NCBI GenBank assembly: GCA_021848825.1
Contig: JAJZTQ010000007.1
Location: forward strand, 1-64,000
Direction: 5' to 3'
DNA from: Pseudomonadota bacterium
GTDB lineage: Bacteria; Pseudomonadota; Gammaproteobacteria; Burkholderiales; JABEVD01
Length of the DNA: 64,000 nt
In this document: in pieces, positions 38,001-47,697 of the stretch
How positions within the stretch are numbered: the stretch's first letter is position 1
Layout of the letters: each line of letters opens with the position of its first letter
Made by a program: the position numbers and the translations under genes
The notes under the pieces: model-generated
What the model saw: the letters and a program-made list of their open reading frames with translations, nothing else
The model's database searches: none
Told to the model about the DNA's origin: nothing

Positions 38001-39436
38001 CCTATCAGCCTTGCCGCATCGTTGTACCATTGAGCGAGATGGCGCGGAATGTAGAGGCCCAGAACGAGCACGATGGCGAGATGAATCATGATGGGAAGGT
38101 AGGCCGGCGCATGGGGAAGCGCCATCCCTTTCGATTCCCCCCATACCATGGACTGCACTCTGCCGAATATGGCGGCGAAAGCAACGCCCAATGCGACGAG
38201 AAGAATGGGGGTCGCCCATGGATGGCTCTGCATGGCATGGGTGAGAATCAGGAATTCGCTCGTGAATACGCCGAAAGGCGGCATGCCGAGTATCGCAAGC
38301 CCGCCCAGCATCAGCCCCCATCCCACTGCGGGCGATTTGATCAACCCCGTGATCTTGTCCATCGATTTCGTCCCCGAATGCTGCGCTGCATGCCCTACAG
38401 CGAAGAAGATCGCGGACTTGGTCAGGGAATGGACGGTCATGTGCAGCAGCCCTGCGAAATTCGCCCCTATTCCGAATGCAAAAGTCATGAGGCCCATGTG
38501 TTCGATGGAGGAATAGCCGAAAAGGCGCTTGATGTCCTTCTGCTTCCAGAGCAGAAAGGCAGCGGTCAACACGGAGAGCAGCCCAAAGGCGATCATCAGA
38601 TTGTCTGCGAAGCGGGTTTCGAGCGCCCCCGAGACCAGGATCTTGCCTCTCACGACGGCATAGAGCGCAACGTTGAGCAGGAGCCCCGAGAGCACCGCCG
38701 AAACCGGGGTCGGGCCTTCCGCATGGGCGTCAGGCAGCCAGCTGTGCAGCGGCACGAGCCCGACCTTGGTGCCGTATCCGACCAGCAGGAAAACGAAGGC
38801 GATGGAAAGAACGGTCGGCTCGAGACTGCCTTTCGCAGCATTGAGGTGAGTCCAGAGGAGCGCAGTTCCCCCCGCTCCCAGGACCTTTTCGGCTGCGAAA
38901 TAGATCAGGATCGTGCCGAATAGCGCCTGCGCGATCCCGACCCCGCAGAGGATGAAATACTTCCACGCCGCTTCGAGGCTTTCTCTCGTTCGGTAAAGAC
39001 TGACCAGAAGAACCGTGGCAAGGGTTGCCCCTTCCATCGCGACCCAGAGGATGCCGAGATTGTTGGTGGTGAGGGCGAGCAGCATGGTGAAGCAGAAAAT
39101 CTGGTACATGCTGTGATAGAGCCTCAACTGGTAGTTCGTCAGCCCGCTCAGAACCTGCTCGTTCCTCATGTAGGGTCTCGAGAAGATCGTCGTGGTGAAG
39201 GCGACGAACGCGGTCAGCACGACCAGGAAGACGTTGAATGAGTCGATGAAGAACTGCTCGTGAAAAACGATCATGGGGCCGTGGAGCAGCACTCTCAACG
39301 CCAGCAGGATGGCCGAAACCAGCGTCAGCAGGCTCGCAGCCGAATTGAATTCGGGCGCCCAGCGCCGGTTCCCCCATTTTGCGAGGAATGCGCCTCCAAG
39401 AAGCGGGAAACCCAGTACGGCCAGCATCTCCATCAT
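37997..39436 (-). CDS. Hydrogenase-4-like antiporter subunit (HyfF/NuoN-like)
   Basis: A 479-residue membrane protein of the Mrp-antiporter/NuoLMN family, with about 13-14 spans. The proton-path signature GYGTKVGLVPLHSWLPDAHA (about residues 223-242) is intact, including its lysine, and so is a glutamate in LWVAMEGATLATVL. This subunit should couple electron transfer to proton or sodium movement. It overlaps both neighbours by 4 bases. Confidence 0.9.
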   Translation of the reverse strand: MMEMLAVLGFPLLGGAFLAKWGNRRWAPEFNSAASLLTLVSAILLALRVLLHGPMIVFHEQFFIDSFNVFLVVLTAFVAFTTTIFSRPYMRNEQVLSGLTNYQLRLYHSMYQIFCFTMLLALTTNNLGILWVAMEGATLATVLLVSLYRTRESLEAAWKYFILCGVGIAQALFGTILIYFAAEKVLGAGGTALLWTHLNAAKGSLEPTVLSIAFVFLLVGYGTKVGLVPLHSWLPDAHAEGPTPVSAVLSGLLLNVALYAVVRGKILVSGALETRFADNLMIAFGLLSVLTAAFLLWKQKDIKRLFGYSSIEHMGLMTFAFGIGANFAGLLHMTVHSLTKSAIFFAVGHAAQHSGTKSMDKITGLIKSPAVGWGLMLGGLAILGMPPFGVFTSEFLILTHAMQSHPWATPILLVALGVAFAAIFGRVQSMVWGESKGMALPHAPAYLPIMIHLAIVLVLGLYIPRHLAQWYNDAARLIG

Positions 39437-40080
39437 TCCTCTTTCTTCTCCAGATGCTTGAGATCCAGGCTTTCGAATTTTTCCCTGATCTGGAAAAAGA
39501 AAACGCCGAGGATCAGCACGCCGACCAGCACGTCGAGCGCAACGCCGAGTTCGACAACCATGGGCATGCCGTAAGTGGTGCTGGTGGCCGCGAAGAAAAG
39601 CCCGTTTTCCATGGAAAGAAAGCCTATCACCTGGGAGATCGCCTTGCTTCGCGTGATCATCATCAGCAGCGACAGCAGCACGCAGGCCATGGCGATGCCT
39701 ATGGTGCCCCGGGTGATGGTCCCGGCAAGATGGGAAATGGGCAGCGCAAGATTGAAGGAGACGATCACGATGGCGATGCCTGCCAGCATGGTCGAAGGGA
39801 TGTTGATCAGCGTCTCGACATCCCATTCGACGTTGAGCTGCCTGATCATCCTGAAAAGGATCCACGGCAGGATCACCACCTTCAGGGAAAGCGTGAGCAA
39901 TGCCGAATAATAGAGGTGAGCCTGTCCCGTGGTCGATGCGATCACGATGGTATTGGTGAAAAGGGTCAGGCCCTGGATCATGAAGAGGCTGACGAGCAGC
40001 TTGATCCGCCTCTGTGAAAGCATGGCGAAAGCGAGAAGAAGGAGGATGGATGCGAGCAGGTTGATGAATTGTCCGGCCAT
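39433..40080 (-). CDS. Hydrogenase-4-like membrane subunit HyfE
   Basis: A 215-residue membrane protein with about seven hydrophobic segments, matching HyfE, a NuoK/MrpC-related subunit. The N-terminal half (LLASILLLLAFAMLSQRRIK) and the segment QVIGFLSMENGLFFAA (about residues 155-170) are typical. The tail is charged (ESLDLKHLEKKEE). It starts 1 base after hyfC and overlaps hyfF by 4. Confidence 0.85.
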   Translation of the reverse strand: MAGQFINLLASILLLLAFAMLSQRRIKLLVSLFMIQGLTLFTNTIVIASTTGQAHLYYSALLTLSLKVVILPWILFRMIRQLNVEWDVETLINIPSTMLAGIAIVIVSFNLALPISHLAGTITRGTIGIAMACVLLSLLMMITRSKAISQVIGFLSMENGLFFAATSTTYGMPMVVELGVALDVLVGVLILGVFFFQIREKFESLDLKHLEKKEE

Positions 40081-40081
40081 G

Positions 40082-41029
40082 TCAGGCTCCCAGCAGGAAA
40101 TGGACGAGCATGCCCAGCACGCCGAAGAGGAAGGCCGTTCCCATGAACTCGGGCGCCCTGAAGATGCGCTGCTTGGCCAGGACGGTCTCGATCAGCGCAA
40201 GTCCGAATCCCGCAACAAGAAGCTTCAGGATCAGGATCGGCAGGGCGAAGGCCATGCCTGCCCAGTCGGCGCTCTGGGCGATGCCCCATGGAGCGAAAAG
40301 CGCGATGCCTATGGTCACATAGGCGAAAAGCTTGATCGAACTCGCCCATTCGATCAGCGCCAGGTGTCTGGCCGAATATTCCAGTATCATCGCCTCGTGG
40401 ATCATGGTGAGCTCGAGATGGCTTGCCGGATTGTCGACAGGAATCCGGGCATTTTCAGCGAGAAGCACCATCAGGAAGGCGATTCCCGCGAAAGCCATGC
40501 TCGGATAGATCTCGACATGCCTGTGGGCGAGGGTCTCGACGATCACCGTGAGCGAAGTCGACTGGCTGATCAATGACGCCGTGAAGAGCACCATCAGCAG
40601 CGCCGGTTCGGCCAGGAAGCCGACCAGCATTTCCCGGCGCGCGCCCATGCCGCCGAAAGCCGTGCCGATATCCATGGCGGCGAGCGAAATGGCAATTCGG
40701 GCCAGCGCGAATATGCCTGCAAGCGCGATGGCGTCAGCCGCCTTCGAAAAGCTGAGGTCTGTCGCAAGTGAAGGAACGATCGACGCGGCAAGGCACATCG
40801 ATCCGAAAAGGACGTAGGGCACCCCCCTGAAAAGAGGAGAGGCATTTTTCGCGATTACTGCATCCTTCTTGAAAAGCTTGCCCAGCTTCCTATAGGGCTG
40901 ATCGATGCCTGCCCCCTTCCTGTTCTGCAGCCATGACCTGCACTGGTTCACCCAGCCCATCAGCAGAGGCGCGATCAGAACAGTCAGGAAAAGCTGCATC
41001 AACTGTGTGAAAAGGCCGAAAGCGCTCAT
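40082..41029 (-). CDS. Hydrogenase-4-like membrane subunit (HyfC/NuoH-like)
   Basis: A 315-residue, eight-span protein of the NuoH/HyfC family, which links the iron-sulfur arm to the membrane arm. The acidic loop AENARIPVDNPASHLELTMI (about residues 200-219) and GMGARREMLVGFLAEPAL are hallmarks. The start ATG at 41027-41029 overlaps the hyfB stop. All expected carboxylates of the loop are present, so ion coupling seems possible. Confidence 0.88.
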   Translation of the reverse strand: MSAFGLFTQLMQLFLTVLIAPLLMGWVNQCRSWLQNRKGAGIDQPYRKLGKLFKKDAVIAKNASPLFRGVPYVLFGSMCLAASIVPSLATDLSFSKAADAIALAGIFALARIAISLAAMDIGTAFGGMGARREMLVGFLAEPALLMVLFTASLISQSTSLTVIVETLAHRHVEIYPSMAFAGIAFLMVLLAENARIPVDNPASHLELTMIHEAMILEYSARHLALIEWASSIKLFAYVTIGIALFAPWGIAQSADWAGMAFALPILILKLLVAGFGLALIETVLAKQRIFRAPEFMGTAFLFGVLGMLVHFLLGA

Positions 41030-42999
41030 TGGACGATGAGAAGCAGTATGATCAGGGTGACGAAGTTGTACATCAGGTAAACCAGTATCCTTCCCTGCTG
41101 TATCTTCCCGAAAAAATCGGCAAGCCTTTCGGCAATCCCGGCAAAAGGAAGATAGAGCCATAACCAGATCCTGTCTTCGCTCTTCGCGCTGTATTTCGGC
41201 GCCGTGTCGAATGGAGAAGGCAGCTCCCGCCCTATCCTGAAGAAAGGATCGAATATCTGCCTGATCGGCTGCCCGAACCCTTCTGAAGTATCCTGCATGC
41301 GCGCGTTCCATACAGGATAGCCGCAATTCCATGGCATTGCCCGCCTCACCCGCCCATGATAGAAGCGCCTGACCAGAAGGAAAACGAGTACTGTCGCGAA
41401 GAGCGTCACGATCATGAAGAGAATCGGGCTGTAGCTCGCCCGTTCGGACGAAATCGGCGCGAGAAACAGCCAGTCGGCTGACGGGAGTCTCGAGCCCAGA
41501 AGAAAATCGGTCACGCCGGCGAGATGATCGATCACGAAGAAAGGAAAAAGCCCGAGAAGAATGCAGCCGGAAGAAAGCCACAGCAGCCCTGCCCGCTCCC
41601 ATCCGCCTGCGCTCTTCGCTTCCCGCAGCTTCTCCTCCCTCGGCTGCCCGAGAAAGACGATCCCGTAGAACTTGACCATCACGTAGCCTGCCGCGGCGCC
41701 TGTCAGGACAAGCGCTGCGGCCGCAACCGGAATCATCATGTTGAGATAGGAATGGGGCAATCCGGGCGTGAAAAGAAAAGCCTGGAGAAGCAGCCATTCG
41801 GAGACGAAGCCGTTCAGCGGAGGAAGTCCTGCTATGGCGAGCGAACCGATGAGCGCAGTCCAGGCGACCCATGGCATGTTGTGGATCAATCCGCCCAGTT
41901 TGCCGAGATTCCGCTCGCCTGTCGCGTGCAGCACGGAACCCGTGCAGAGGAAAAGCAGGCTCTTGAAGAAGGCATGATTGAGGCAATGGTAAAGGGTTGC
42001 GACGAGGGCGAGCGCCGCCAGCGAATTCATGGCATAAGCCCTGAATATTGCCGAAAGGCCAAGACCTACGAAAACGATGCCGATGTTCTCGACCGATGAA
42101 TAGGCGAGCAGGCGCTTCATGTCGCTCTGGACGGCGCTGAAAACGGCGCCGAAAAGCGCGGTCAGGAGGCCGATTGCGAGGATCAGCACGCCCCACCACC
42201 ATAGCTGCAGGTGGAGCAGATCGAAAAGCACGCGGATGAGACCGTAGACGGCGGTCTTCAGCATCACCCCGCTCATCATCGCGGATACCGGTGAAGGTGC
42301 TGCAGGATGGGCCTCGGGGAGCCAGACATGGAGCGGCAGCATGCCGGCCTTTGCGCCGAAGCCAAAAAGGGCGAGCAGGAAGGCGAAAGTCGCCTGCATG
42401 CCTGAAAGATGAGTCCCCCTCATCGCATCGAAGCTGTAATTTCCTCCCATCGATCCAAAGAAGAGCAGAAGACTGATCGCGCCGAGATGCGCCATCAGCA
42501 GATAGATGAACCCGGCTCGCCTGATCTCGGCAATCCTGTGGTCGGTCGTCACCAGGAAATAGGACGAAAGCGCCATGGCTTCCCATGAAACCATGAAAAG
42601 GAAAGCGTCGTCGGCGAGGATCACGAAGGTCATCGCGGCGAGGAAGACATGGTATTCCAGGCAAATCGTGCCGATATGTTCCTTCTCGTTCCTGAAGTAA
42701 CCTGCAGAATAGGAAGAAATGCCGAAAACCGCGAGGCCCAGAATCATCAGGAAAAAAGCGGACAGGGCATCGAGCCTGAAATGGAAGGGAAGATCGGGAA
42801 GTCCCAGCAGGGAGATTTCGGTTTCGATGCCTGTCGAGAAATAGGCTGAAGCTGCAACAACCAGTCCGGCAGCCGCGCCCAGCGGGAAGACGATGCTTCT
42901 CACGAATCCGACATGCTTTCCTGCCGCAAGGCCGACCAGTCCGAGCACGATCCAGAGGACCGCTGCCAGGATGATCAGTTCTATCGGCTGGACGTTCAT
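41026..42999 (-). CDS. Hydrogenase-4-like antiporter subunit (HyfB/NuoL-like)
   Basis: A 657-residue membrane protein and the first gene of the Hyf-like operon. It has about 16 spans and the antiporter signature GFGAKAGMLPLHVWLPEAHP (about residues 213-232), with a further WEAMALSSYF motif near 137. A long C-terminal part (about 500-657) includes a soluble loop and a last helix, in the style of HyfB. It begins 18 bases after the metG stop, so metG and the complex may share a transcript. Confidence 0.9.
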   Translation of the reverse strand: MNVQPIELIILAAVLWIVLGLVGLAAGKHVGFVRSIVFPLGAAAGLVVAASAYFSTGIETEISLLGLPDLPFHFRLDALSAFFLMILGLAVFGISSYSAGYFRNEKEHIGTICLEYHVFLAAMTFVILADDAFLFMVSWEAMALSSYFLVTTDHRIAEIRRAGFIYLLMAHLGAISLLLFFGSMGGNYSFDAMRGTHLSGMQATFAFLLALFGFGAKAGMLPLHVWLPEAHPAAPSPVSAMMSGVMLKTAVYGLIRVLFDLLHLQLWWWGVLILAIGLLTALFGAVFSAVQSDMKRLLAYSSVENIGIVFVGLGLSAIFRAYAMNSLAALALVATLYHCLNHAFFKSLLFLCTGSVLHATGERNLGKLGGLIHNMPWVAWTALIGSLAIAGLPPLNGFVSEWLLLQAFLFTPGLPHSYLNMMIPVAAAALVLTGAAAGYVMVKFYGIVFLGQPREEKLREAKSAGGWERAGLLWLSSGCILLGLFPFFVIDHLAGVTDFLLGSRLPSADWLFLAPISSERASYSPILFMIVTLFATVLVFLLVRRFYHGRVRRAMPWNCGYPVWNARMQDTSEGFGQPIRQIFDPFFRIGRELPSPFDTAPKYSAKSEDRIWLWLYLPFAGIAERLADFFGKIQQGRILVYLMYNFVTLIILLLIVQ

Positions 43000-43017
43000 T
43001 TCAAGCGTTGCACCCCC

Positions 43018-45099
43018 TCATTTCACCCTCATTCCCGGAACCGCTCCCTGATCCGGGCTCAGGATGAAAAGCCCGGCCTCCCCCCCGGCCGCGAGCACCA
43101 TGCCTTCCGACATGCCGAACTTCATCTTTCTGGGTGCGAGATTCGCGACCATCACCGTCAGCCTGCCTTCGAGGGATTCAGGGGAATAGGCGGACTTGAT
43201 TCCTGCAAACACGGTGCGTTTTTCGGAACCGATGTCGAGCGTGAGCTTCAGCAGCTTTTCCGCCCCTTCGACATGTTCTGCCTTGACGATCCTGGCGACT
43301 CTCAGATCGACCTTGGAGAAGTCGTCTATCGATATCGTCTCGAGCACAGGCTGATGATGAATCTGCGATTCGGCATGGCGCGCAGGCGAATGCCCGACAG
43401 GCTTCAGGCTTTCCCTGTTGGCCTCGACCATGGCCTCTATCGATTTGGCATCGAGCCTCGTCATGAGGTGACTGTATTCGTTGATTCTGTGCCCGGGGGG
43501 CAGAAGATTGCCGAGATCTTCCCACCGAAGCGGATGAACGGACAGGAAATGCTCGACTTTCTCGGCGAGTTCAGGGAGTACGGGTTTGAGGAAAATCGTC
43601 AGTTTCCTGAAGGCATTCAGGAAAACCGTGCAGGCCTCATGCAGCTTCTCATCCTTCCCCGCTTCCTTGGCAAGCTCCCACGGCTTCAGGTCGTTGATGT
43701 ACACGTTGACCACGTCCGCAACAGACATGATTTCCCTGACCGCCTTGGCGTAATTCCTTTCCGAATAGCAGGCTGCAATATAGGTTCCGCGATCGACAGG
43801 TCTTCCTTCCTCGTCGAATGTTTCGGAAAATGCCTTTTCCAGCCAGTTCAGGTTTTCTCTCGAAATCGATGAAGAAAGCATGCCGTCGAAGCGCTTCGCG
43901 ATGAATCCGGCGCAGCGGCTCGCGATGTTGATGTATTTCCCGATCAGGTCCGAGTTCACCTTCAGGACGAAATCCTCGAGATTGAGGTCGATGTCCTCCA
44001 TCGTTCCGTTCAATTTCGATGCGTAGTAGTAGCGCAGGTATTCCGTGTTCTTGACATGCTCCGCGTAGCTTCTCGCGGTGATGAAGGTGCCCCGGGATTT
44101 CGACATCTTTTCCCCGTTCACTGTCAGGAAACCATGTGCGAAAAGCCTGGTGGGCGTCCTGAATCCGGCATGCTCGAGCATGGCAGGCCAGAAGAGCGCA
44201 TGAAAATAGAGGATGTCTTTTCCGATGAAATGATAGAGTTCGGTCTCTGATCCTTTTTTCCAGTATTCCTCGAAATCGATGCCGCGCTCCTTGCAGAGCT
44301 TCATGAAGCTGCCCATGTAGCCTATCGGCGCATCGAGCCAGACATAGAAATACTTCCCCGGCGCATCCGGGATCTCGAAGCCGAAATAGGGCGCATCCCT
44401 GGAAATATCCCAGTCAGAAAGATCGGACCCTAGCCACTCCTGCATCTTGTTCGATGCTTCCTGCTGCAGCGTCCCGCTTCTTGTCCATTCCCGAAGGAAT
44501 GTCCTGCACCGTTCGTCGGAAAGCCTGAAGAAATAATGCTCGGATTCCCTGAGTTCGGGCTTCGCCCCGGATACTGCCGAATAGGGATTCCTGAGATCGG
44601 AAGGGGTATAGGCCGCGCCGCAGACTTCGCAGTTGTCCCCGTACTGGTCCTTTGCCCCGCATTTCGGGCATTCTCCCTTGATGAAGCGGTCCGGCAGAAA
44701 CATCTGTTTCACCGGATCGTAATACTGCTCTATCGTTCTCGCCTCGATCAGCCCCTGCGACTTGAGTTCCAGATAGATGGCGCAGGCAAATTCCCTCGTT
44801 TCCTCGGAATTGGTCGAACCGTAATGGTCGAAATTGACATGGAACGACGAGAAATCCTCGAAATGCTCGAGCCACACCCGGGATATCAGGATTTCCGGGG
44901 AAATGCCTTCCTTTTCGGCGCGAAGCATGATGGGCGTGCCGTGCGTGTCGTCCGCGCAGACGTAGAGGCATTCATGCCCTTGCATTTTCTGGAATCGAAC
45001 CCATATGTCCGTCTGCACATATTCGACGAGATGGCCGAGATGGATGCTGCCGTTGGCATAGGGGAGCGCTGAAGTGACGAGGATCTTCTTTCTTTTCAT
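43018..45099 (-). CDS. metG: Methionyl-tRNA synthetase
   Basis: Charges tRNA-Met. The 693-residue protein has the class I HIGH-type motif HLGH at residues 20-23 and KMSKS near residue 333. The zinc knuckle has two Cys pairs (CPKC and CEVC, about 145-161). A C-terminal tRNA-binding (EMAP/Trbp111-like) domain of about 105 residues is present. It is divergent from apbC, the pair metG-apbC being common in proteobacteria, and stands directly ahead of the Hyf-like operon. Confidence 0.97.
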   Translation of the reverse strand: MKRKKILVTSALPYANGSIHLGHLVEYVQTDIWVRFQKMQGHECLYVCADDTHGTPIMLRAEKEGISPEILISRVWLEHFEDFSSFHVNFDHYGSTNSEETREFACAIYLELKSQGLIEARTIEQYYDPVKQMFLPDRFIKGECPKCGAKDQYGDNCEVCGAAYTPSDLRNPYSAVSGAKPELRESEHYFFRLSDERCRTFLREWTRSGTLQQEASNKMQEWLGSDLSDWDISRDAPYFGFEIPDAPGKYFYVWLDAPIGYMGSFMKLCKERGIDFEEYWKKGSETELYHFIGKDILYFHALFWPAMLEHAGFRTPTRLFAHGFLTVNGEKMSKSRGTFITARSYAEHVKNTEYLRYYYASKLNGTMEDIDLNLEDFVLKVNSDLIGKYINIASRCAGFIAKRFDGMLSSSISRENLNWLEKAFSETFDEEGRPVDRGTYIAACYSERNYAKAVREIMSVADVVNVYINDLKPWELAKEAGKDEKLHEACTVFLNAFRKLTIFLKPVLPELAEKVEHFLSVHPLRWEDLGNLLPPGHRINEYSHLMTRLDAKSIEAMVEANRESLKPVGHSPARHAESQIHHQPVLETISIDDFSKVDLRVARIVKAEHVEGAEKLLKLTLDIGSEKRTVFAGIKSAYSPESLEGRLTVMVANLAPRKMKFGMSEGMVLAAGGEAGLFILSPDQGAVPGMRVK

Positions 45100-45238
45100 T
45101 TCTCGAGATGATCTTGAATTACCCCTATTCTAGCTTTTGTCGCCCTGCAATGCATCAAAAACCCTTCTTAGGCCATGGTATGCACCATCAGAAATATTGT
45201 TTAAACTAGGTAAATTAATTTATCCCGAAGGAAGCACC

Positions 45239-46327
45239 ATGTCAGTTTCAGAAGAGATCGTAAAAGCGGCACTGAAGGAGGTCATCGACCCCAACACGCA
45301 GAAGGATTTCATGTCCAGCAAATCAGCCAGGAACATCAGGATAGAAGGAAACGACGTGTCCGTCGACATCCTGCTGGGCTATCCCGCAAAGAGCGTGCTG
45401 GATGAAATCGGCAAACTCGTCTCGAAAAGACTCGAATCCATTCCGGGAATAGGCAAGGTCAGCGTGAATGTCTCCTCCAAGATCATCGCCCATTCCGTTC
45501 AGCGCGGCGTGAAGCTGATTCCAGGCATCAAGAACATCATCGCCGTCGCTTCAGGCAAGGGCGGCGTCGGAAAGTCGACGACGGCAGTCAACCTCGCCCT
45601 CGCCCTCTCCGAAGAAGGCGCGAAAGTAGGCATACTCGATGCCGACATCTACGGACCTTCCCAGCCTGCCATGCTCGGCATAGACGGCCAGCCCGAATCG
45701 CTGGACGGAAAAAAGATGGAGCCCATGAAGGGCCATGGCATCCAGGCCATGTCGATAGGCTTCCTGGTCGACGTGGAAGCCCCCATGGTCTGGCGTGGGC
45801 CGATGGTCACCCAGGCGCTCGAACAATTGCTGAACGACACCAACTGGCAGGATCTCGACTACCTCGTCATCGACCTTCCCCCCGGAACCGGCGACGTCCA
45901 GCTCACGCTCGCCCAGAAGGTCCCGCTGACCGGCGCGGTGATCGTCACGACGCCGCAGGACATCGCGCTGCTCGACGCCAGGAAAGGGCTCAAGATGTTC
46001 GAGAAGGTCGGCGTTCCCATCCTCGGCATAGTCGAGAACATGAGCACCCATATCTGCTCGAACTGCGGCCACGAGGAACCCATTTTCGGTTCAGGCGGCG
46101 GCGAGAAGATGTGCAAGGATTACGACGTCGAATTCCTCGGATCCCTTCCGCTCGACATCAGGATCAGGGAACAGGCCGACTCGGGCAACCCGACTGTCAT
46201 CGCAGAGCGGGAAGGGAAGATCAGCGCCATCTACAAGGCGATTGCGCGAAGGGTCGCCTACAAGGTCTCTGATCTCGCCCAGGACCATACTGCGCTGTTC
46301 CCGAAAATCGTCATCCAGAATACCTAA
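45239..46327 (+). CDS. apbC: Fe-S cluster carrier ATPase, Mrp/ApbC
   Basis: A 362-residue P-loop ATPase that binds and hands on [4Fe-4S] clusters. It has an N-terminal DUF59/MIP18 domain (about residues 5-80), a deviant Walker A VASGKGGVGKSTT (about 102-114) and a C-terminal CxxC in HICSNCGHEE (about 265) that bridges the cluster between two subunits. GAAGGAAG at 45227-45234 sets the start at 45239; an in-frame start at 45137 is not supported. dcd follows without a gap. Confidence 0.95.
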   Translation: MSVSEEIVKAALKEVIDPNTQKDFMSSKSARNIRIEGNDVSVDILLGYPAKSVLDEIGKLVSKRLESIPGIGKVSVNVSSKIIAHSVQRGVKLIPGIKNIIAVASGKGGVGKSTTAVNLALALSEEGAKVGILDADIYGPSQPAMLGIDGQPESLDGKKMEPMKGHGIQAMSIGFLVDVEAPMVWRGPMVTQALEQLLNDTNWQDLDYLVIDLPPGTGDVQLTLAQKVPLTGAVIVTTPQDIALLDARKGLKMFEKVGVPILGIVENMSTHICSNCGHEEPIFGSGGGEKMCKDYDVEFLGSLPLDIRIREQADSGNPTVIAEREGKISAIYKAIARRVAYKVSDLAQDHTALFPKIVIQNT

Positions 46328-46894
46328 ATGAGCATAAAATCAGATAGATGGATCCGCAGAATGGCGGAGGAACACGGCATGATCGAGCCTTTCGTGCCGA
46401 ACCAGATCAAGGAAACCGAGGGGAGAAAGATCGTATCCTATGGCACGTCGAGCTACGGCTACGACATCCGCTGTTCGGACGAATTCAAGCTCTTCACCAA
46501 CATCAATACCACGATCGTCGACCCGAAGAATTTCGACTCGAATTCTTTCGTCGACTTCAAAGGGGATGTCTGCATCATCCCCCCCAATTCGTTCGCGCTC
46601 GCCAGGACAGTCGAATATTTCAGGATCCCCAGGAACGTGCTCACCATCTGCCTGGGAAAATCCACCTATGCGCGCTGCGGCATCATCGTCAACGTGACCC
46701 CCTTCGAGCCCGAATGGGAAGGATATGTCACGCTCGAATTCTCCAACACCACCCCCCTTCCGGCGAAGATCTACGCCAACGAAGGCGTGGCCCAGGTAAT
46801 CTTCTTCGAATCCGACGAAGTCTGCGAGACTTCCTACAGGGACAGGGGCGGAAAATACCAGGGACAGCACGGCGTCACCCTGCCGAAGATATGA
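46328..46894 (+). CDS. dcd: dCTP deaminase
   Basis: Deaminates dCTP to dUTP, the main source of dUMP for thymidylate synthesis. The 188-residue trimeric dUTPase-fold protein shows [18 protein letters not shown] (about residues 40-57), [17 protein letters not shown] (about 109-125) and the catalytic-Glu region GYVTLEFSN (about 134-142). It starts at the base after the apbC stop, so it is co-transcribed. Confidence 0.95.
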   Translation: MSIKSDRWIRRMAEEHGMIEPFVPNQIKETEGRKIVSYGTSSYGYDIRCSDEFKLFTNINTTIVDPKNFDSNSFVDFKGDVCIIPPNSFALARTVEYFRIPRNVLTICLGKSTYARCGIIVNVTPFEPEWEGYVTLEFSNTTPLPAKIYANEGVAQVIFFESDEVCETSYRDRGGKYQGQHGVTLPKI

Positions 46895-46904
46895 ATTCCG
46901 GGTC

Positions 46905-46956
46905 TGTTGCATTTAAGCAACAACCTTGTTGAATTCCCGCGAATCGATCCTATAGT
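46905..46956 (+). promoter_or_regulatory. Promoter and palindromic sites of the outer-membrane gene
   Basis: TTGAAT (46929-46934) and TATAGT (46951-46956), 16 bases apart, make a good sigma-70 promoter. Just upstream, TGTTGC (46905-46910) and GCAACA (46917-46922) form a perfect palindrome with a 6-base gap. A second palindrome, CAACAA-CC-TTGTTG (46918-46931), overlaps the -35 box. This looks like an operator array. Confidence 0.5.
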
Positions 46957-47000
46957 GGAATCAGCTTGAGACGATCAAGCATTAAACGAAAGGATCGATC

Positions 47001-47576
47001 ATGAAAATCAAATCGCTTGTTTCAATCGGCATCATCGCTGCCGCAGGAACGTTTTCTGCCGCAGCAAACGCAGCACAAGGCTGGTATGTCGGGGCCGACG
47101 TGGGCAGAACGAACACAGGAACCATTCTCCCCGGCGTCTCCATGACAAAATCGACGGACACGGTGGGCGGCGTTTTTCTCGGCTACCAGTTCACGCAATA
47201 CTGGGCGCTTGAAGGCTTCTACACCGAAGGCGGAAAGTTCTCTGCAGCCGGCGTGGGCGGCGCCTACGCAGATGGCAAAACGCAGGACATCTACGGTCTG
47301 GATGTCGTCGGGACATTGCCTCTGACCAACGGGTTCTCGCTTTACGGCAGGCTCGGCTATGCCAATGCCAAGACCAGCGCCTCCTCGGTGCCTGCAGGCG
47401 TCACCGGCGACAACAGGAGCGCTGCGACATACGGCCTTGGCGCCGAATATGACGTGACGCCCCAGGTCGGATTCCGTCTGGGCTGGGACCGATATGGCGC
47501 GGCCGTGTCCCAAGTCGGCGCCACCAACAACTTCAATGTCGGTATATGGTCTCTGGGCGTCCTCTTCAGATTCTGA
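47001..47576 (+). CDS. OmpA-like outer-membrane beta-barrel protein
   Basis: A 191-residue exported protein. The signal peptide is clear (cleavage after about residue 24, in AANA-AQ). The mature part begins GWYVGADVG and shows eight alternating amphipathic strands, e.g. DTVGGVFLGYQFTQYWALEG and SLYGRLGYANAK. It ends in the aromatic LFRF, the usual signal for outer-membrane insertion. It matches the OmpA-type small porin-like barrel (OmpW/OmpX size). A strong promoter and an independent terminator show that it is a single-gene unit. Confidence 0.88.
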   Translation: MKIKSLVSIGIIAAAGTFSAAANAAQGWYVGADVGRTNTGTILPGVSMTKSTDTVGGVFLGYQFTQYWALEGFYTEGGKFSAAGVGGAYADGKTQDIYGLDVVGTLPLTNGFSLYGRLGYANAKTSASSVPAGVTGDNRSAATYGLGAEYDVTPQVGFRLGWDRYGAAVSQVGATNNFNVGIWSLGVLFRF

Positions 47577-47594
47577 CGAAAAGAACCCATCCTG

Positions 47595-47624
47595 GCCCGT
47601 CACCTGAAAAGGTGACGGGCTTTT
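47595..47624 (+). terminator. Intrinsic terminator
   Basis: GCCCGTCACC (47595-47604) and GGTGACGGGC (47611-47620) form a perfect 10-bp stem with loop TGAAAA, followed by TTTT. It lies 18 bases after the outer-membrane gene. Confidence 0.85.
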
Positions 47625-47658
47625 CATTTCTGAAAGGGATTATTAAGATTATTGAGCG

Positions 47659-47664
47659 TATAAT
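47659..47664 (+). promoter_or_regulatory. -10 element of the decarboxylase transcript
   Basis: TATAAT is a perfect -10 box, 34 bases before the leader ORF. No strong -35 match is seen at 16-18 bases upstream, which fits an activated or regulated promoter. Confidence 0.5.
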
Positions 47665-47697
47665 CGCGCGATTCCATTCAGCATTCAGGAGGTCATC

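Noticed and set aside
40082-42664. One very long minus-strand ORF of 860 codons
   Set aside because: Only its last 315 codons (the hyfC-like gene) are real; the earlier part is an off-frame reading through hyfB.
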